A stretch of 64,000 nt of DNA, from positions 124,001 to 188,000 of the forward strand of contig NZ_JABBXD010000003.1 in the NCBI RefSeq assembly GCF_014750655.1. Direction: 5' to 3'. Origin of the DNA: Salinimonas profundi. Its GTDB lineage: Bacteria; Pseudomonadota; Gammaproteobacteria; Enterobacterales; Alteromonadaceae. Positions 28,504 through 36,989 of the stretch are shown one piece after another; the stretch's first letter is position 1; every line of letters starts with the position of its first letter. A model generated the notes under the pieces. That model was not told where the DNA came from and did no database searches. It worked only from the letters and a program-made list of their open reading frames with translations. The position numbers were made by a program, and so were the translations under genes.

Positions 28504-28732
28504 GCTCCTCTGCACTGGGGTCATAACTTTCAGCAGGGCGGATATCGACGGTTTCATGTAACTGAGAGTAAACCAGCACCGCCTCACCGCTGTTAAGCCG
28601 CTCGATCACATGGTCGACTTTTTCTTCAAAGCTGACCTCAACCTCACCGTAATCCGTGCCCTCACGCAACACAAATGCTTCTGCAATGCTTTTGATGGTC
28701 TCATTTTCCAGTTCAGATAACGGTACTATCAT
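28493..28732 (-). CDS. yheU: YheU family protein
   Basis: This 79-residue cytoplasmic protein matches E. coli YheU in FVLREGTDYGE and GEAVLVYSQLHETVDI. The function is unknown. It overlaps the yheT stop and converges on the RlpA-like gene with an 11-base overlap. Confidence 0.9.
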   Translation of the reverse strand: MIVPLSELENETIKSIAEAFVLREGTDYGEVEVSFEEKVDHVIERLNSGEAVLVYSQLHETVDIRPAESYDPSAEEPTE

Positions 28733-29786
28733 GGGTTTTCCTCACTGCGTGCTGACTGGCACTATGCCCCTGGTCACTACCAGGCATGAATTGTTCCAGA
28801 AAATGTCTGACCCGGGTTTGCAGCCAGACCTGGGGCCTTAAAATATTGCCTTGCATAAACCCTACATGACCTCCGCGGTCGCTTAATTCAACCGTTACCG
28901 CTTCGGCCAGTTCCTCTTGCTGTGGCACAATCAGATGATTCATAAAGGGGTCATCAATACTGTGCAGCACCAGCGTTGGACAATGAATAGCGCTTAAATA
29001 ATGAAACGCACTACATTTTTGATAATAGTCTTCAGCATCAGAAAAATCATGTAGCGGCGCAGTCACCAGCTCATCAAATTGTCTGAAATCCTGAATTTTA
29101 TCGACATCGTCAGGATTGAGCTGAATCAGCTTTCTGTAATCAATAAACGCCATTTTCTTTTTAAGCGTCGCCTTCATGCTTCCCAGTAAATATTTCTGAT
29201 AAACCTTGGAGAACCCCTGATTAATGCTTCGCGCACATTCGCTAAGTTTCAGTGGTGCAGAGATCGCTACTGCGGCGTTCAGCCATTTTTGAGCCGGGTT
29301 TTCACCTAACAGTTTCAACAGCATATTGGCCCCGAGTGAGAATCCCACGGCTACTTTGGGTAACTCAGGAAACCGTTTATTCAGAAGATCCAGGAAAAAT
29401 GCCGGATCTTCTGTTTCCCCGGAGTGATAAGCGCGTGGTAGCCGGTTCGGTTCGCCCGAACAGGATCTGAAATGCATCATCACCACCTGCCAGCCCTGGT
29501 GACTCAGCGCTGCCATCATGTCATTGGCGTAGTGCGAGCGAATACTGCCTTCCAGCCCATGGAACATCGCAACGATACCGGTGGTTTTAGCCGGTTTCGG
29601 CCCCCACGCCAAATCCAGAAAATCAGTATCAGGTAGCGTTACACGCTCCCATGTGTAGTCCAGCGGCAGGCGTTTTTGAATAAAACGCGGCCATATGGTT
29701 TGCATGTGTCGGTTCTTCGCCCACCAGGGCGCGGTAAAGGCGCTTTTGACTATTTTGCCATGGAGCAGGTTCTTTCTGTGCGACAT
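28713..29786 (-). CDS. yheT: YheT alpha/beta hydrolase
   Basis: This 357-residue hydrolase belongs to the YheT/embryogenesis-associated EMB8 family. The nucleophile elbow is GFSLGAN, and MHFRSCSGEPNRLPRAYHSGETED, DDPFMNHLIVP and GGHVGFM supply conserved segments with the Asp and His. I choose the ATG at 29786 (MSHRKN), just after the preceding gene's stop at 29794. An in-frame ATG at 29888 would add 34 residues overlapping that gene. Substrate unknown. Confidence 0.9.
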   Translation of the reverse strand: MSHRKNLLHGKIVKSAFTAPWWAKNRHMQTIWPRFIQKRLPLDYTWERVTLPDTDFLDLAWGPKPAKTTGIVAMFHGLEGSIRSHYANDMMAALSHQGWQVVMMHFRSCSGEPNRLPRAYHSGETEDPAFFLDLLNKRFPELPKVAVGFSLGANMLLKLLGENPAQKWLNAAVAISAPLKLSECARSINQGFSKVYQKYLLGSMKATLKKKMAFIDYRKLIQLNPDDVDKIQDFRQFDELVTAPLHDFSDAEDYYQKCSAFHYLSAIHCPTLVLHSIDDPFMNHLIVPQQEELAEAVTVELSDRGGHVGFMQGNILRPQVWLQTRVRHFLEQFMPGSDQGHSASQHAVRKTHDSTVI

Positions 29787-29793
29787 AGTACGG

Positions 29794-30282
29794 TTAAACA
29801 CTATCCTTGATGATTTGACGTATATCTGCAATTGCCATTGCGTTGTCCCGCAGATTAAAAGCATGAATAAAGGCAACCACGCTGGCATTGATGCCCGGCA
29901 TATCGGTCGTATCGACTGTCATGTTGTTGTAGGCACTGACTAAATCTGCCTGTTGCTGCGCTTCCAGTTCCAGTTCAGACGCTTTGAGCTGCGCGTACTG
30001 CCCATGTTCTTCGCTGGCTTCATCACGCGCGGCGCGGCGGCGTTGTCGGTGCTGTTGGAGCTGATGTTCACTATGGGCGATGGCCGCTTTCAATGTGTGC
30101 CATTGTTTTAGCACCACCAGCTGCTGATGCTTCAGGCACCAGCATAAAAACAGCAGCATATTGACGTTTACCCCTGCGTTATCCTGCAAACGTAAGCACA
30201 GCGCGGCAATTGCCGGGTCGCTGTATAGCTGGGTAGAGAACGCCCAGAAATCGGACGGGGTTAAATCATGGGTTGCTGTCAT
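29794..30282 (-). CDS. TIGR02444 family protein
   Basis: This 162-residue cytoplasmic protein begins DLTPSDFWAFSTQLYSDPAIAALCLRLQD, with NVNMLLFLCWC, the signature of TIGR02444. The middle (about 65-125) is a long charged helix, probably a coiled coil. The family is often found beside yheS in gammaproteobacteria. I start at the ATG at 30282, which has CAGGA upstream and overlaps the end of yheS by 17 bases. Function unknown. Confidence 0.85.
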   Translation of the reverse strand: MTATHDLTPSDFWAFSTQLYSDPAIAALCLRLQDNAGVNVNMLLFLCWCLKHQQLVVLKQWHTLKAAIAHSEHQLQQHRQRRRAARDEASEEHGQYAQLKASELELEAQQQADLVSAYNNMTVDTTDMPGINASVVAFIHAFNLRDNAMAIADIRQIIKDSV

Positions 30283-32167
30283 AATCCTGCCTTGCCTGCT
30301 CAATTGCCTCCTGGGCTTCCATCCAGGCCATTTCGGTGTCTTCCTGCGCGGCGGTCAGCTGTTTTTGCTCATCCAGCAACGCCAGCAGTTTTGCTTTGTT
30401 TTCATCATTATAAAGCTGTGTATCTGATAAACGCTCTTCGAGGCCGGAAAGTTCAGCTGACAACTTTTCCAGCTGTTTCTCGTGTTTCTGTAGCGCCTTG
30501 GTATAGGGTGCAATTGTTTGACGAAACTCAGCATCTTTTCGTTTTTGGGCTTTGCGATCATCTTTAGCGCGCGCCTCTTTCGTCGGCTTCTGGTCGCCCT
30601 GCTGACTTAGAATCCACTCACGATAATCATCCAGATCGCCGTCAAAGGGCGCAGCATGGCCACTATCAACCAGATAAAAATCCTCACAGACTGACGCCAG
30701 CAAGAAGCGGTCATGGGATACCAGAACCATGGCCCCGTCAAACCCTTGCAGCGCCATATTCAGCGCATGGCGCATTTCCAAATCGAGGTGGTTAGTCGGT
30801 TCATCCAATAACAGCAAATTCGGTTTTTGATAAACAATAATCGCCAATACCAGGCGCGCCTTTTCTCCGCCGGACATCGGTGCAACAGAAGCCAGCGCAG
30901 CATCACCGAAAAAGCCGAAGCCGCCCAGAAAGTCACGCAGCTGCTGCTCGGTAGCGCGTTTATCCAGCCGCTGAAGGTGTAATAATGGTGATGCCTGAGG
31001 ATCAAGGTACTCAAGCTGATGCTGGGCAAAATAACCGACTTTTAACCCGTGGGCAGTAGTAAACTCACCTTTCAAAGGATTGAGCACCCCTGCCAGCAAT
31101 TTAATTAACGTTGATTTCCCCTGGCCATTTCGTCCCAGCAAACCAATCCGGCTACCGGGCACAAGGTTGAGCTTCACTTCATTTAAAATAACAGTCTCAC
31201 CGTAACCCAGCTGAACATGTTCCATCCGGATAAGCGGATTCGGCAGATCGTCTGGCTTGGCAAACGAAAAGCTGAAGGCGCTGGCCGAATGCGCCGGTAA
31301 GATTGTTTCCATTCGCTCAAGCTGTTTAATCCGGCTTTGGGCCTGTTTTGCCTTGCTGGCTTTAGCCTTAAAGCGAGTGATAAAAGATTCCAGATGAGCA
31401 ATCTTATCCTGCTGCTTTTCATATTCAATATTTTGCAGTCGAATACGCTCAGCGCGCTGTGTTTCATAGGCGCTGTAATTACCGGTATAGGCAATAAGCT
31501 GCTGATGCTCCACACTGATAATCTGTGACACCGTGGCATCGATAAATGCTTTGTCGTGGGATATCAGCATCAATGTACCGGAATAGCGTTGCAACCATTT
31601 TTCAAGCCAGATAACGGCATCTAAATCAAGGTGGTTAGTCGGCTCGTCCAGCAATAGCAGGTCAGAGGGACACAACAGCGCCTGCGCCAGGTTCAGTCGC
31701 ATTCGCCAGCCACCTGAAAAGTCAGTAACCGGTGCCTGGAGCTGCGCGTTGCTGAATCCAAGCCCAGCCAGAATCGTCGCTGCACGCGCTTCTACATCGT
31801 AAGCCCCGGCCTGATCAAGCGCGTCATGCAGCGCGGCAATGCGCTCCCCCTCATGCTGCGCCTCAGCGTCAGCCAGCTCATGTTGCAATTTCCGTAAGTG
31901 TTTATCGCCATCGATGACATATTCAATGGCGCTGCGCGACACAGCGGGTGTTTCCTGCGCAACACTGACAATTCGCCAGTGTCCGGGTACGACACAATCC
32001 CCGGCATCCAGTGATATTTCGCCACGTAGCAGCGCAAACAGGCTGGACTTTCCACAACCGTTGCTGCCGATAAGTGCCACTTTATGGCCCGGAAAAATTT
32101 GCGCTGACGCCGTTTCAAGCAGTATTTTACTGCCCCGCATCAACGTAACATCTGAAAGCTTGATCAT
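30266..32167 (-). CDS. yheS: ABC-F ATPase YheS
   Basis: This 633-residue soluble ABC-F protein has two ATPase domains. Walker A motifs are GSNGCGKSS (domain 1) and GRNGQGKST (domain 2). Signature motifs are FSGGWRMRLNLAQA and MSGGEKARLVLA, and both Walker B regions read LLLDEPTNHLDL. The interdomain linker carries KAKASKAKQAQSRIKQLERM, and the C-terminal 80 residues are a coiled coil. ABC-F proteins act on the ribosome. I start at the ATG at 32167 (MIKLSDV), the conserved N-terminus. The upstream ATG at 32212 is not favoured. Confidence 0.95.
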   Translation of the reverse strand: MIKLSDVTLMRGSKILLETASAQIFPGHKVALIGSNGCGKSSLFALLRGEISLDAGDCVVPGHWRIVSVAQETPAVSRSAIEYVIDGDKHLRKLQHELADAEAQHEGERIAALHDALDQAGAYDVEARAATILAGLGFSNAQLQAPVTDFSGGWRMRLNLAQALLCPSDLLLLDEPTNHLDLDAVIWLEKWLQRYSGTLMLISHDKAFIDATVSQIISVEHQQLIAYTGNYSAYETQRAERIRLQNIEYEKQQDKIAHLESFITRFKAKASKAKQAQSRIKQLERMETILPAHSASAFSFSFAKPDDLPNPLIRMEHVQLGYGETVILNEVKLNLVPGSRIGLLGRNGQGKSTLIKLLAGVLNPLKGEFTTAHGLKVGYFAQHQLEYLDPQASPLLHLQRLDKRATEQQLRDFLGGFGFFGDAALASVAPMSGGEKARLVLAIIVYQKPNLLLLDEPTNHLDLEMRHALNMALQGFDGAMVLVSHDRFLLASVCEDFYLVDSGHAAPFDGDLDDYREWILSQQGDQKPTKEARAKDDRKAQKRKDAEFRQTIAPYTKALQKHEKQLEKLSAELSGLEERLSDTQLYNDENKAKLLALLDEQKQLTAAQEDTEMAWMEAQEAIEQARQDYDSNP

Positions 32168-32325
32168 AGCTGCCGCTTTTACCCTTAATAATTGCGCGCA
32201 ATATGGTAGCAAAAAAGCACGACGGTCGCTTGTATTACGCGCCTTTAACTCAACAGACTAAACAGCACGGCGGCGAATACGGTACACTATCAGGCAGAAC
32301 TCAATTCATCGATTACGAGGCACCT

Positions 32326-32532
32326 ATGACCAACCGGGAACGCCGCCGCTTTATTGCCGGCGCTATCTGCCCAAAATGTAACACCATGGATACCATTATG
32401 CTGTACTTCGAAAACAACGTTGAGAAGTTAAAGTGTGTGGCGTGTGACTATCAGGAATCACAAACCGATGATTCAGTAAAAGAACAAAGCAAGGGCAGCG
32501 ACAATATTATCGGGGTATTTAAGCCTGAGTAA
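32326..32532 (+). CDS. yheV: YheV zinc-ribbon protein
   Basis: This 68-residue protein matches YheV: RRRFIAGAICPKCNTMDTIM, then LKCVACDYQES, forming a CxxC...CxxC zinc ribbon, and ending IIGVFKPE. I start at the ATG at 32326, preceded by GAGG. The frame is open upstream to 32203 but that part has no match to the family. It is divergent from yheS. Confidence 0.88.
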   Translation: MTNRERRRFIAGAICPKCNTMDTIMLYFENNVEKLKCVACDYQESQTDDSVKEQSKGSDNIIGVFKPE

Positions 32533-32693
32533 AAATTACGCTGTTGTAATCTGCCTTTGTAAATTTAGACCGCGTATCGCTGCCACTCACTTCAAGTATC
32601 TACGTACATCTCTGATATAAAATAACTTTCTTTTTATTTTTTATGGCACAAAACTTTCAATGTATTCAACTCGCCTAAATAAAGAGAAAAGCT

Positions 32694-33863
32694 ATGGGAA
32701 AGCGAACCAAACGAACAACGTGGTGCATCATCAGTGTACTGGCAGTATTACTGCTTATTCGCTTTTCTCTTCCTTATGGTGCCCAGTGGTATATTAACCG
32801 GACTCTTGAAACGCAGCCCGGCGGTTATTCCGGCCACGTCGGTGATGTTGATATCATGTTATGGCGCGGCGCTTACAGCATAGAAGACATTACGATTGTC
32901 CAGGACGGTGGTTCCGTTGAAAGACCCCTGTTTGAAGCACGTGAAATTGAATTTAGCTTACTGTGGTCAGCACTGGCAGATGGCGCCCTGGTAGGTGATA
33001 TTATCCTGACTGAGCCTGAAATTAATTTTATTGACTCGCAAAAAGACGATTCAAAGGATCAAACCGGTGAGTCTGAAAACTGGCTAAGTCTGGCAGATCA
33101 GCTATTCCCGCTCAAAGTTGACCATCTGCGTATTCAGCGCGGCAAAATTGCGTTTTATAACCCGGACTCAGCACCGCCTATTGATTTGGCGATTCATGAC
33201 ATTAATGGCGAGGCTCGCAACCTGGTCAATAGTCGCGATCTTAACAAAAACCTCGTAGCAACATTTGATGCATCAGCCCAGACAGCCGAACAAGGCACGC
33301 TGACTATTGCCTCATCGCTGAACCCCAGTACTAAAAAACCGACATTTGATATGGATATTCAGGCCAAAGATGTCGCTTTGGTAAACTTTGACAACCTGTT
33401 AAACACCTATGCGCCTTTTGATTTGGAAGCCGGGACTCTTGAACTGGCACTGGAAATAGCCAGTGATGATGGCTATGTCGAAGGCTATATAAAACCGATT
33501 TTAAGAGATGTAACTGTCTTTTCCTGGAAAGGTGACATAGAAGAAGATAACGACGGATTTTTTAAAGGCATGGTTGAAATGGCATCGGCATTTATTACCG
33601 AGTTATTCGAAAATCAGTCAAAAGACCAAATCGCAACACGAATTCCTATTGAGGGCCAGCTCAGCGAACCGGATACCGCCTTGCTGCCAGCCATTGGCGC
33701 GGTACTGAAAAACGCATTTATCTCTGCCATGAAAGGCGACGTTGAAAAGAGTATTGAACTTAAAGATGCCACTGAGCAAAAGCAGGAAGCAGAACAAGAG
33801 GCCGCAGAGCAAAATGAGGCTGAAAAGCGCGCTACAACCTCTGATGAATCTTCTTATCAATAA
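32694..33863 (+). CDS. DUF748 (AsmA-like) envelope protein
   Basis: This 389-residue protein has one N-terminal membrane helix (about 10-27) and a periplasmic repeat domain of the AsmA/DUF748 type (GHVGDVDIMLWRGAYSIEDI, then FEAREIEFSLLWSALADGALVGDI). Related proteins are proposed phospholipid carriers between membranes. The last 30 residues are an Ala/Glu/Gln-rich charged tail. Its stop overlaps the convergent slyX gene by 7 bases. Confidence 0.85.
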   Translation: MGKRTKRTTWCIISVLAVLLLIRFSLPYGAQWYINRTLETQPGGYSGHVGDVDIMLWRGAYSIEDITIVQDGGSVERPLFEAREIEFSLLWSALADGALVGDIILTEPEINFIDSQKDDSKDQTGESENWLSLADQLFPLKVDHLRIQRGKIAFYNPDSAPPIDLAIHDINGEARNLVNSRDLNKNLVATFDASAQTAEQGTLTIASSLNPSTKKPTFDMDIQAKDVALVNFDNLLNTYAPFDLEAGTLELALEIASDDGYVEGYIKPILRDVTVFSWKGDIEEDNDGFFKGMVEMASAFITELFENQSKDQIATRIPIEGQLSEPDTALLPAIGAVLKNAFISAMKGDVEKSIELKDATEQKQEAEQEAAEQNEAEKRATTSDESSYQ

Positions 33864-34105
33864 TGCGGTGGCGGCGTCTCTTCACTGAGCCTTGCGACAT
33901 TTGAAGGTTCCATAGCTTTCAGCTTATCCAGTAAATGCCGGGTTTGAACCTGCAGCTTTTCAATTTGATACTGCTGACCTGTCAGCGCATCGTTAAGCTC
34001 TTCAATTGTATGGTCCTGAAAGGCAACTTTTGTCTGCAATTCAGCAATGGCCTGAAGCGCATCAGACAGTGAATGTATTTCGCTTTGTTCACTCATGGTC
34101 AACAT
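33857..34105 (-). CDS. slyX: SlyX coiled-coil protein
   Basis: This 82-residue protein is almost entirely a coiled coil (ELQTKVAFQDHTIEELNDAL, then QQYQIEKLQVQTRHLLDKL) and ends in the SlyX-typical Pro/His-rich PPPHY. Function unknown. It overlaps the WD40 gene by 17 bases and lies near an fkpA-like gene, as slyX does in enterobacteria. Confidence 0.9.
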   Translation of the reverse strand: MLTMSEQSEIHSLSDALQAIAELQTKVAFQDHTIEELNDALTGQQYQIEKLQVQTRHLLDKLKAMEPSNVARLSEETPPPHY

Positions 34106-35084
34106 CCCATAATTCGGCTAAGCCGCTACTGCTTTCAGAAAGAATGTGTGCTGGTCCGGTAAACCCGACAGCATAAACGACCGCGCTGGGCGGCGATGCG
34201 CCTTCTTTCGGCGTCACCTTCCATTCCTGCACCGGCTCTCCGGTCGCCACACGCCACAGGTCTACACTTCGGGTCGGCGAGCCAGTGAGTAGGTACTCAC
34301 CATCTTTTGAAAACACAGCGTCTGTGAAAATTTTCTGGCGCGCAATATACTGCAAGTTAGACACCGGCGCACCCGTTTGTGCATTCCAAATTTGCGATTT
34401 TTGCTGGCTATCGGCAGTAAACACGTAGCGGCCTTCATCATCCAGTGCCACCAGCGTCACGCGGCTGGGATGGTTGAACGTATGAATAATCTGTCCATTG
34501 TCTGTGCTCCACAGATAAGCAACATAATCGTTTGATCCTGTCAGCGCATATTTGCCATTAGGCGAGATATCAACGCTATTGATCTTTTCCTGGTGGCCGA
34601 AAAACTCCAGCCGCCGGCCGGTTTCAGGCTCAAAATACATCGCCTGGCCATTGGAACGACCGACCAGAATACCTTTGCCACCGTTTGCGACTGCAATGCC
34701 CCGAATGGTTGATTCATCAATCCGCCAGAATCCGACTGGCTCACCGGTCTGCAGATTCCACAACGCAAAGGCTTCGCGATCGCTGGTAACGACAGCCTTT
34801 TTATCCGCTGAGATATGCACTGCATTGACCAAATTGGCCGCTTCCCCCTGATGAGACCAATGATACAGTGGCTCACCGGCCTTTGCTTCCCATACATTGA
34901 TGCCATTGTTCGCGCCCGAGACAACCGATAACTGCCCATCGGGTGAAATATCTGCGGCAAAAGCCCCTTTGTCGGCATGAATCCATTGTTTTTCAGGATC
35001 AAGATCAGGGCCGGTACAGGCGGTAGCACAACAAATACTAACCAGCAGAATCGATAGGCGATGGAACGATTTTAACAAGCTCAT
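34089..35084 (-). CDS. WD40-repeat lipoprotein
   Basis: This 331-residue protein has a type II signal peptide with lipobox ATAC (Cys at about residue 23). It is followed by about seven WD40 blades, seen as repeated GH...IS.DGK..LTGS...LW units such as HQEKINSVDISPNGKYALTG and TGSPTRSVDLWRVATGEP. It probably folds as a beta propeller on the outer-membrane periplasmic face. Its partner is unknown. Confidence 0.85.
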   Translation of the reverse strand: MSLLKSFHRLSILLVSICCATACTGPDLDPEKQWIHADKGAFAADISPDGQLSVVSGANNGINVWEAKAGEPLYHWSHQGEAANLVNAVHISADKKAVVTSDREAFALWNLQTGEPVGFWRIDESTIRGIAVANGGKGILVGRSNGQAMYFEPETGRRLEFFGHQEKINSVDISPNGKYALTGSNDYVAYLWSTDNGQIIHTFNHPSRVTLVALDDEGRYVFTADSQQKSQIWNAQTGAPVSNLQYIARQKIFTDAVFSKDGEYLLTGSPTRSVDLWRVATGEPVQEWKVTPKEGASPPSAVVYAVGFTGPAHILSESSSGLAELWDVDHE

Positions 35085-35267
35085 GTCGAAGAGTTTTTCC
35101 TTTTAACAGCCTGAAATACCATAACATGGCGTAAAGTAAATCGCGTAAAAGTCTTGTAATCGACACAATGCGCCTACACAGTATACATAATTAACATGCG
35201 GTTACGTGTTCGTAAGGCGTTAACGAACAGTGACTCGCTATTCAATTTACTTAAGATGGAGAATATT

Positions 35268-36059
35268 ATGCGTAAGTCACTTGTCGCTTTGTCGACAGTT
35301 GCCGCGCTTGGCTTGTTTGCCTGCCAGCCGGACACAGCAGAGAAGAACACTACCAACAATAATGAAGAAACCGCGTCATCTGATGTGTCTAAATCGAATG
35401 ATGATATGACCGATACTCAAAAACATGCTTATGCCATGGGCGCAAGCATGGGGTTGTTTGTCAGCAACCGTGCTGAACAACAGGAGCAGCTGGGTGTGCC
35501 TATGGATCAGGAAGCGCTTAAACAAGGCTTCGAAGACGGGTTAAATGACTCACTGAAGTATAGCCAAGAAGAAATTCAGAAGCTGGCCCAGGAAGGCGAA
35601 CAGGTGCTGCGCGAGAAACAGCAAGCCCAGGCCCAGGAGCAAGCAGAAGAAAATGTTCAGAAAGGCAAAGACTACATGGCTGAAAATGCCAAAAAAGACG
35701 GTGTAAAGACGACCGAGTCAGGCATTCAGTACGAAGTACTTGAAGAAGGTGACGGCGAGAGCCCGTCTGCCGAAGATACCGTTCAGGTTCATTATCGCGG
35801 TACACTGATTGACGGTACTGAGTTTGATTCATCGTATAAGCGTGATGAGCCGGCAACGTTCCCTCTTAATCGCGTTATTCCAGGCTGGACTGAAGGTGTT
35901 CAGTTAATGCAGGAAGGTGCAAAATACCGTTTTGTTATTCCACCAGAACTGGCTTATGGCGAACGTGCAACTGGCGCAATTACACCAAATTCAACGCTGA
36001 TCTTCGAAGTTGAGCTGCTGGATGTGGTTGAAGAAGAAGCGCAGGAAGAGACTGAGTAA
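35268..36059 (+). CDS. FKBP-type peptidyl-prolyl isomerase, FkpA-like lipoprotein
   Basis: This 263-residue periplasmic isomerase has a lipobox (ALGLFAC), an N-terminal helical dimerisation domain (about 45-145, ending in a Gln/Glu-rich coiled coil) and a C-terminal FKBP domain ([49 protein letters not shown]). I choose the ATG at 35268, which has GGAG upstream and gives a clean signal peptide. FkpA proteins help fold outer-membrane proteins. The lipid anchor differs from E. coli FkpA, which is soluble. Confidence 0.92.
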   Translation: MRKSLVALSTVAALGLFACQPDTAEKNTTNNNEETASSDVSKSNDDMTDTQKHAYAMGASMGLFVSNRAEQQEQLGVPMDQEALKQGFEDGLNDSLKYSQEEIQKLAQEGEQVLREKQQAQAQEQAEENVQKGKDYMAENAKKDGVKTTESGIQYEVLEEGDGESPSAEDTVQVHYRGTLIDGTEFDSSYKRDEPATFPLNRVIPGWTEGVQLMQEGAKYRFVIPPELAYGERATGAITPNSTLIFEVELLDVVEEEAQEETE

Positions 36060-36076
36060 GACTTTTATTCAGACGT

Positions 36077-36107
36077 AAAAAAGCCGATGTACTTACATCG
36101 GCTTTTT
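36077..36107 (+). terminator. Terminator after the FkpA-like gene
   Basis: An AAAAAGCCGATGT arm pairs with ACATCGGCTTTTT around a 5-base loop. It is a strong, potentially bidirectional terminator. Confidence 0.92.
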
Positions 36108-36297
36108 TGTTTGTAACGGCAAATCCGTGCCTGCCTTTGTTCCATCGTGCATAAACATTGGACGTGGTTTATAAGCGCGTGCCCGGATAGTAATACGGGC
36201 TTTTCAATTGGTTGTCTAATCGACTCTTTAAGTATAGACAGCGGCTCTCATCCTGCCACTGTCTGCTCAAACCAATTTGGAACAAAAAACAAATGGG

Positions 36298-36567
36298 TTA
36301 TAGCTTTAAATGATTTCGGCGCTCACGCTTTACACGGTTGGTGGCACATTGGCGTAATACAATACCGCCCGCCTTATACAGAAAGAGTCCGCCTATCAGG
36401 TATAACGCTGTTGAAAGATGTTCAATTACTTTCAAAACCTCAATGACACCGACTGCTAAAAGCATCGCCCCGGTCATAAACAGCAATAATCCCATAATAG
36501 TCAGCCCAAACTTGCTGGGTACTGACGACTTATGATAATTAACCACTTTTACACTCTCACTGACCAT
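36298..36567 (-). CDS. Small two-helix membrane protein
   Basis: This 89-residue protein is not recognised. It has two hydrophobic helices (about 20-44 and 50-72) and a basic C-terminus (RVKRERRNHLKL). GAGAG lies about 7 bases before the ATG, which supports a real gene. The gap from 36108 to 36297 holds nothing convincing. It is divergent from the greB fragment. Confidence 0.6.
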   Translation of the reverse strand: MVSESVKVVNYHKSSVPSKFGLTIMGLLLFMTGAMLLAVGVIEVLKVIEHLSTALYLIGGLFLYKAGGIVLRQCATNRVKRERRNHLKL

Positions 36568-36743
36568 AACGTTGCTCTCTTTAAATCATATCCATTGATA
36601 TGGATAATAATGAGACCATTTCTTATACAGGTTGGTTCATTTTTACCCTTTGGCAACACAGATTTCCATGATGACGGCCGCGCCGTAAGTCACGCTGAGT
36701 TGCTTAACAAATAGTTTAAAATCATAACTTTGGCAAATAAACG

Positions 36744-36893
36744 TTGAAAACTCCTCTGATAACCCGTGGCGGATACCACAAACTGAAAGACGAGCTGGAT
36801 TATTTATGGCGCGAGGAGCGGCCTGAGGTAACGCGCAAAGTTACCTGGGCGGCTAGCCTTGGTGACAGAAGTGAAAATGCAGACTTTGTATAA
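36744..36893 (+). pseudogene. greB: 5' fragment of host greB, cut by the island
   Basis: A TTG start opens a frame reading KTPLITRGGYHKLKDEL, then RKVTWAASLGDRSENAD, the conserved N-terminal coiled coil of transcript-cleavage factor GreB. It then leaves the family (F-V-stop) at 36891. The rest of the gene is found 18.7 kb away at 55596-55940. The fragment retains the acidic tip (GDRSENAD) but lacks half of the coiled coil and the whole C-terminal domain, so it cannot work as GreB. No good Shine-Dalgarno sequence is seen. Confidence 0.93.
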
Positions 36894-36894
36894 G

Positions 36895-36968
36895 AACCTC
36901 ATTATCCATACTACTACGATCCCCAAGACTGTTTTACATAAACTTATTTTTAGTATGCATACTAAAAA
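36895..36968. repeat. Left-end motifs of the island: inverted repeat and 22-bp palindrome
   Basis: AACCTCATT (36895-36903) and CATACTA (36907-36913) recur inverted at the right end (see 55570-55591). Further in, 36947-36968 is a perfect 22-bp palindrome centred on ATGCAT that contains TAGTATG/CATACTA again. Recurrence of this heptamer at both ends suggests recombinase-binding sites. The palindrome could instead terminate the minus-strand gene ending at 36990. Confidence 0.5.
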
Positions 36969-36989
36969 ATATACTATTTAAGAAATGCT

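Noticed and set aside
32203-32325. Upstream extension of yheV
   Set aside because: The frame is open, but the added 41 residues do not match the family and the ATG at 32326 has its own GAGG site.
36147-36446. Plus-strand open frame of 99 codons between the FkpA-like gene and greB
   Set aside because: It overlaps the better-supported minus-strand two-helix membrane protein and has no coding signature or ribosome-binding site.
36744-36893. greB 5' fragment as a functional 49-residue mini-protein
   Set aside because: It ends exactly where similarity to GreB breaks and lacks the C-terminal domain. The island border is the simpler explanation.
36840-36900. tRNA-type attachment site at the island border
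   Set aside because: The border is inside the greB coding sequence and no tRNA gene or tRNA 3' end can be found at either end.
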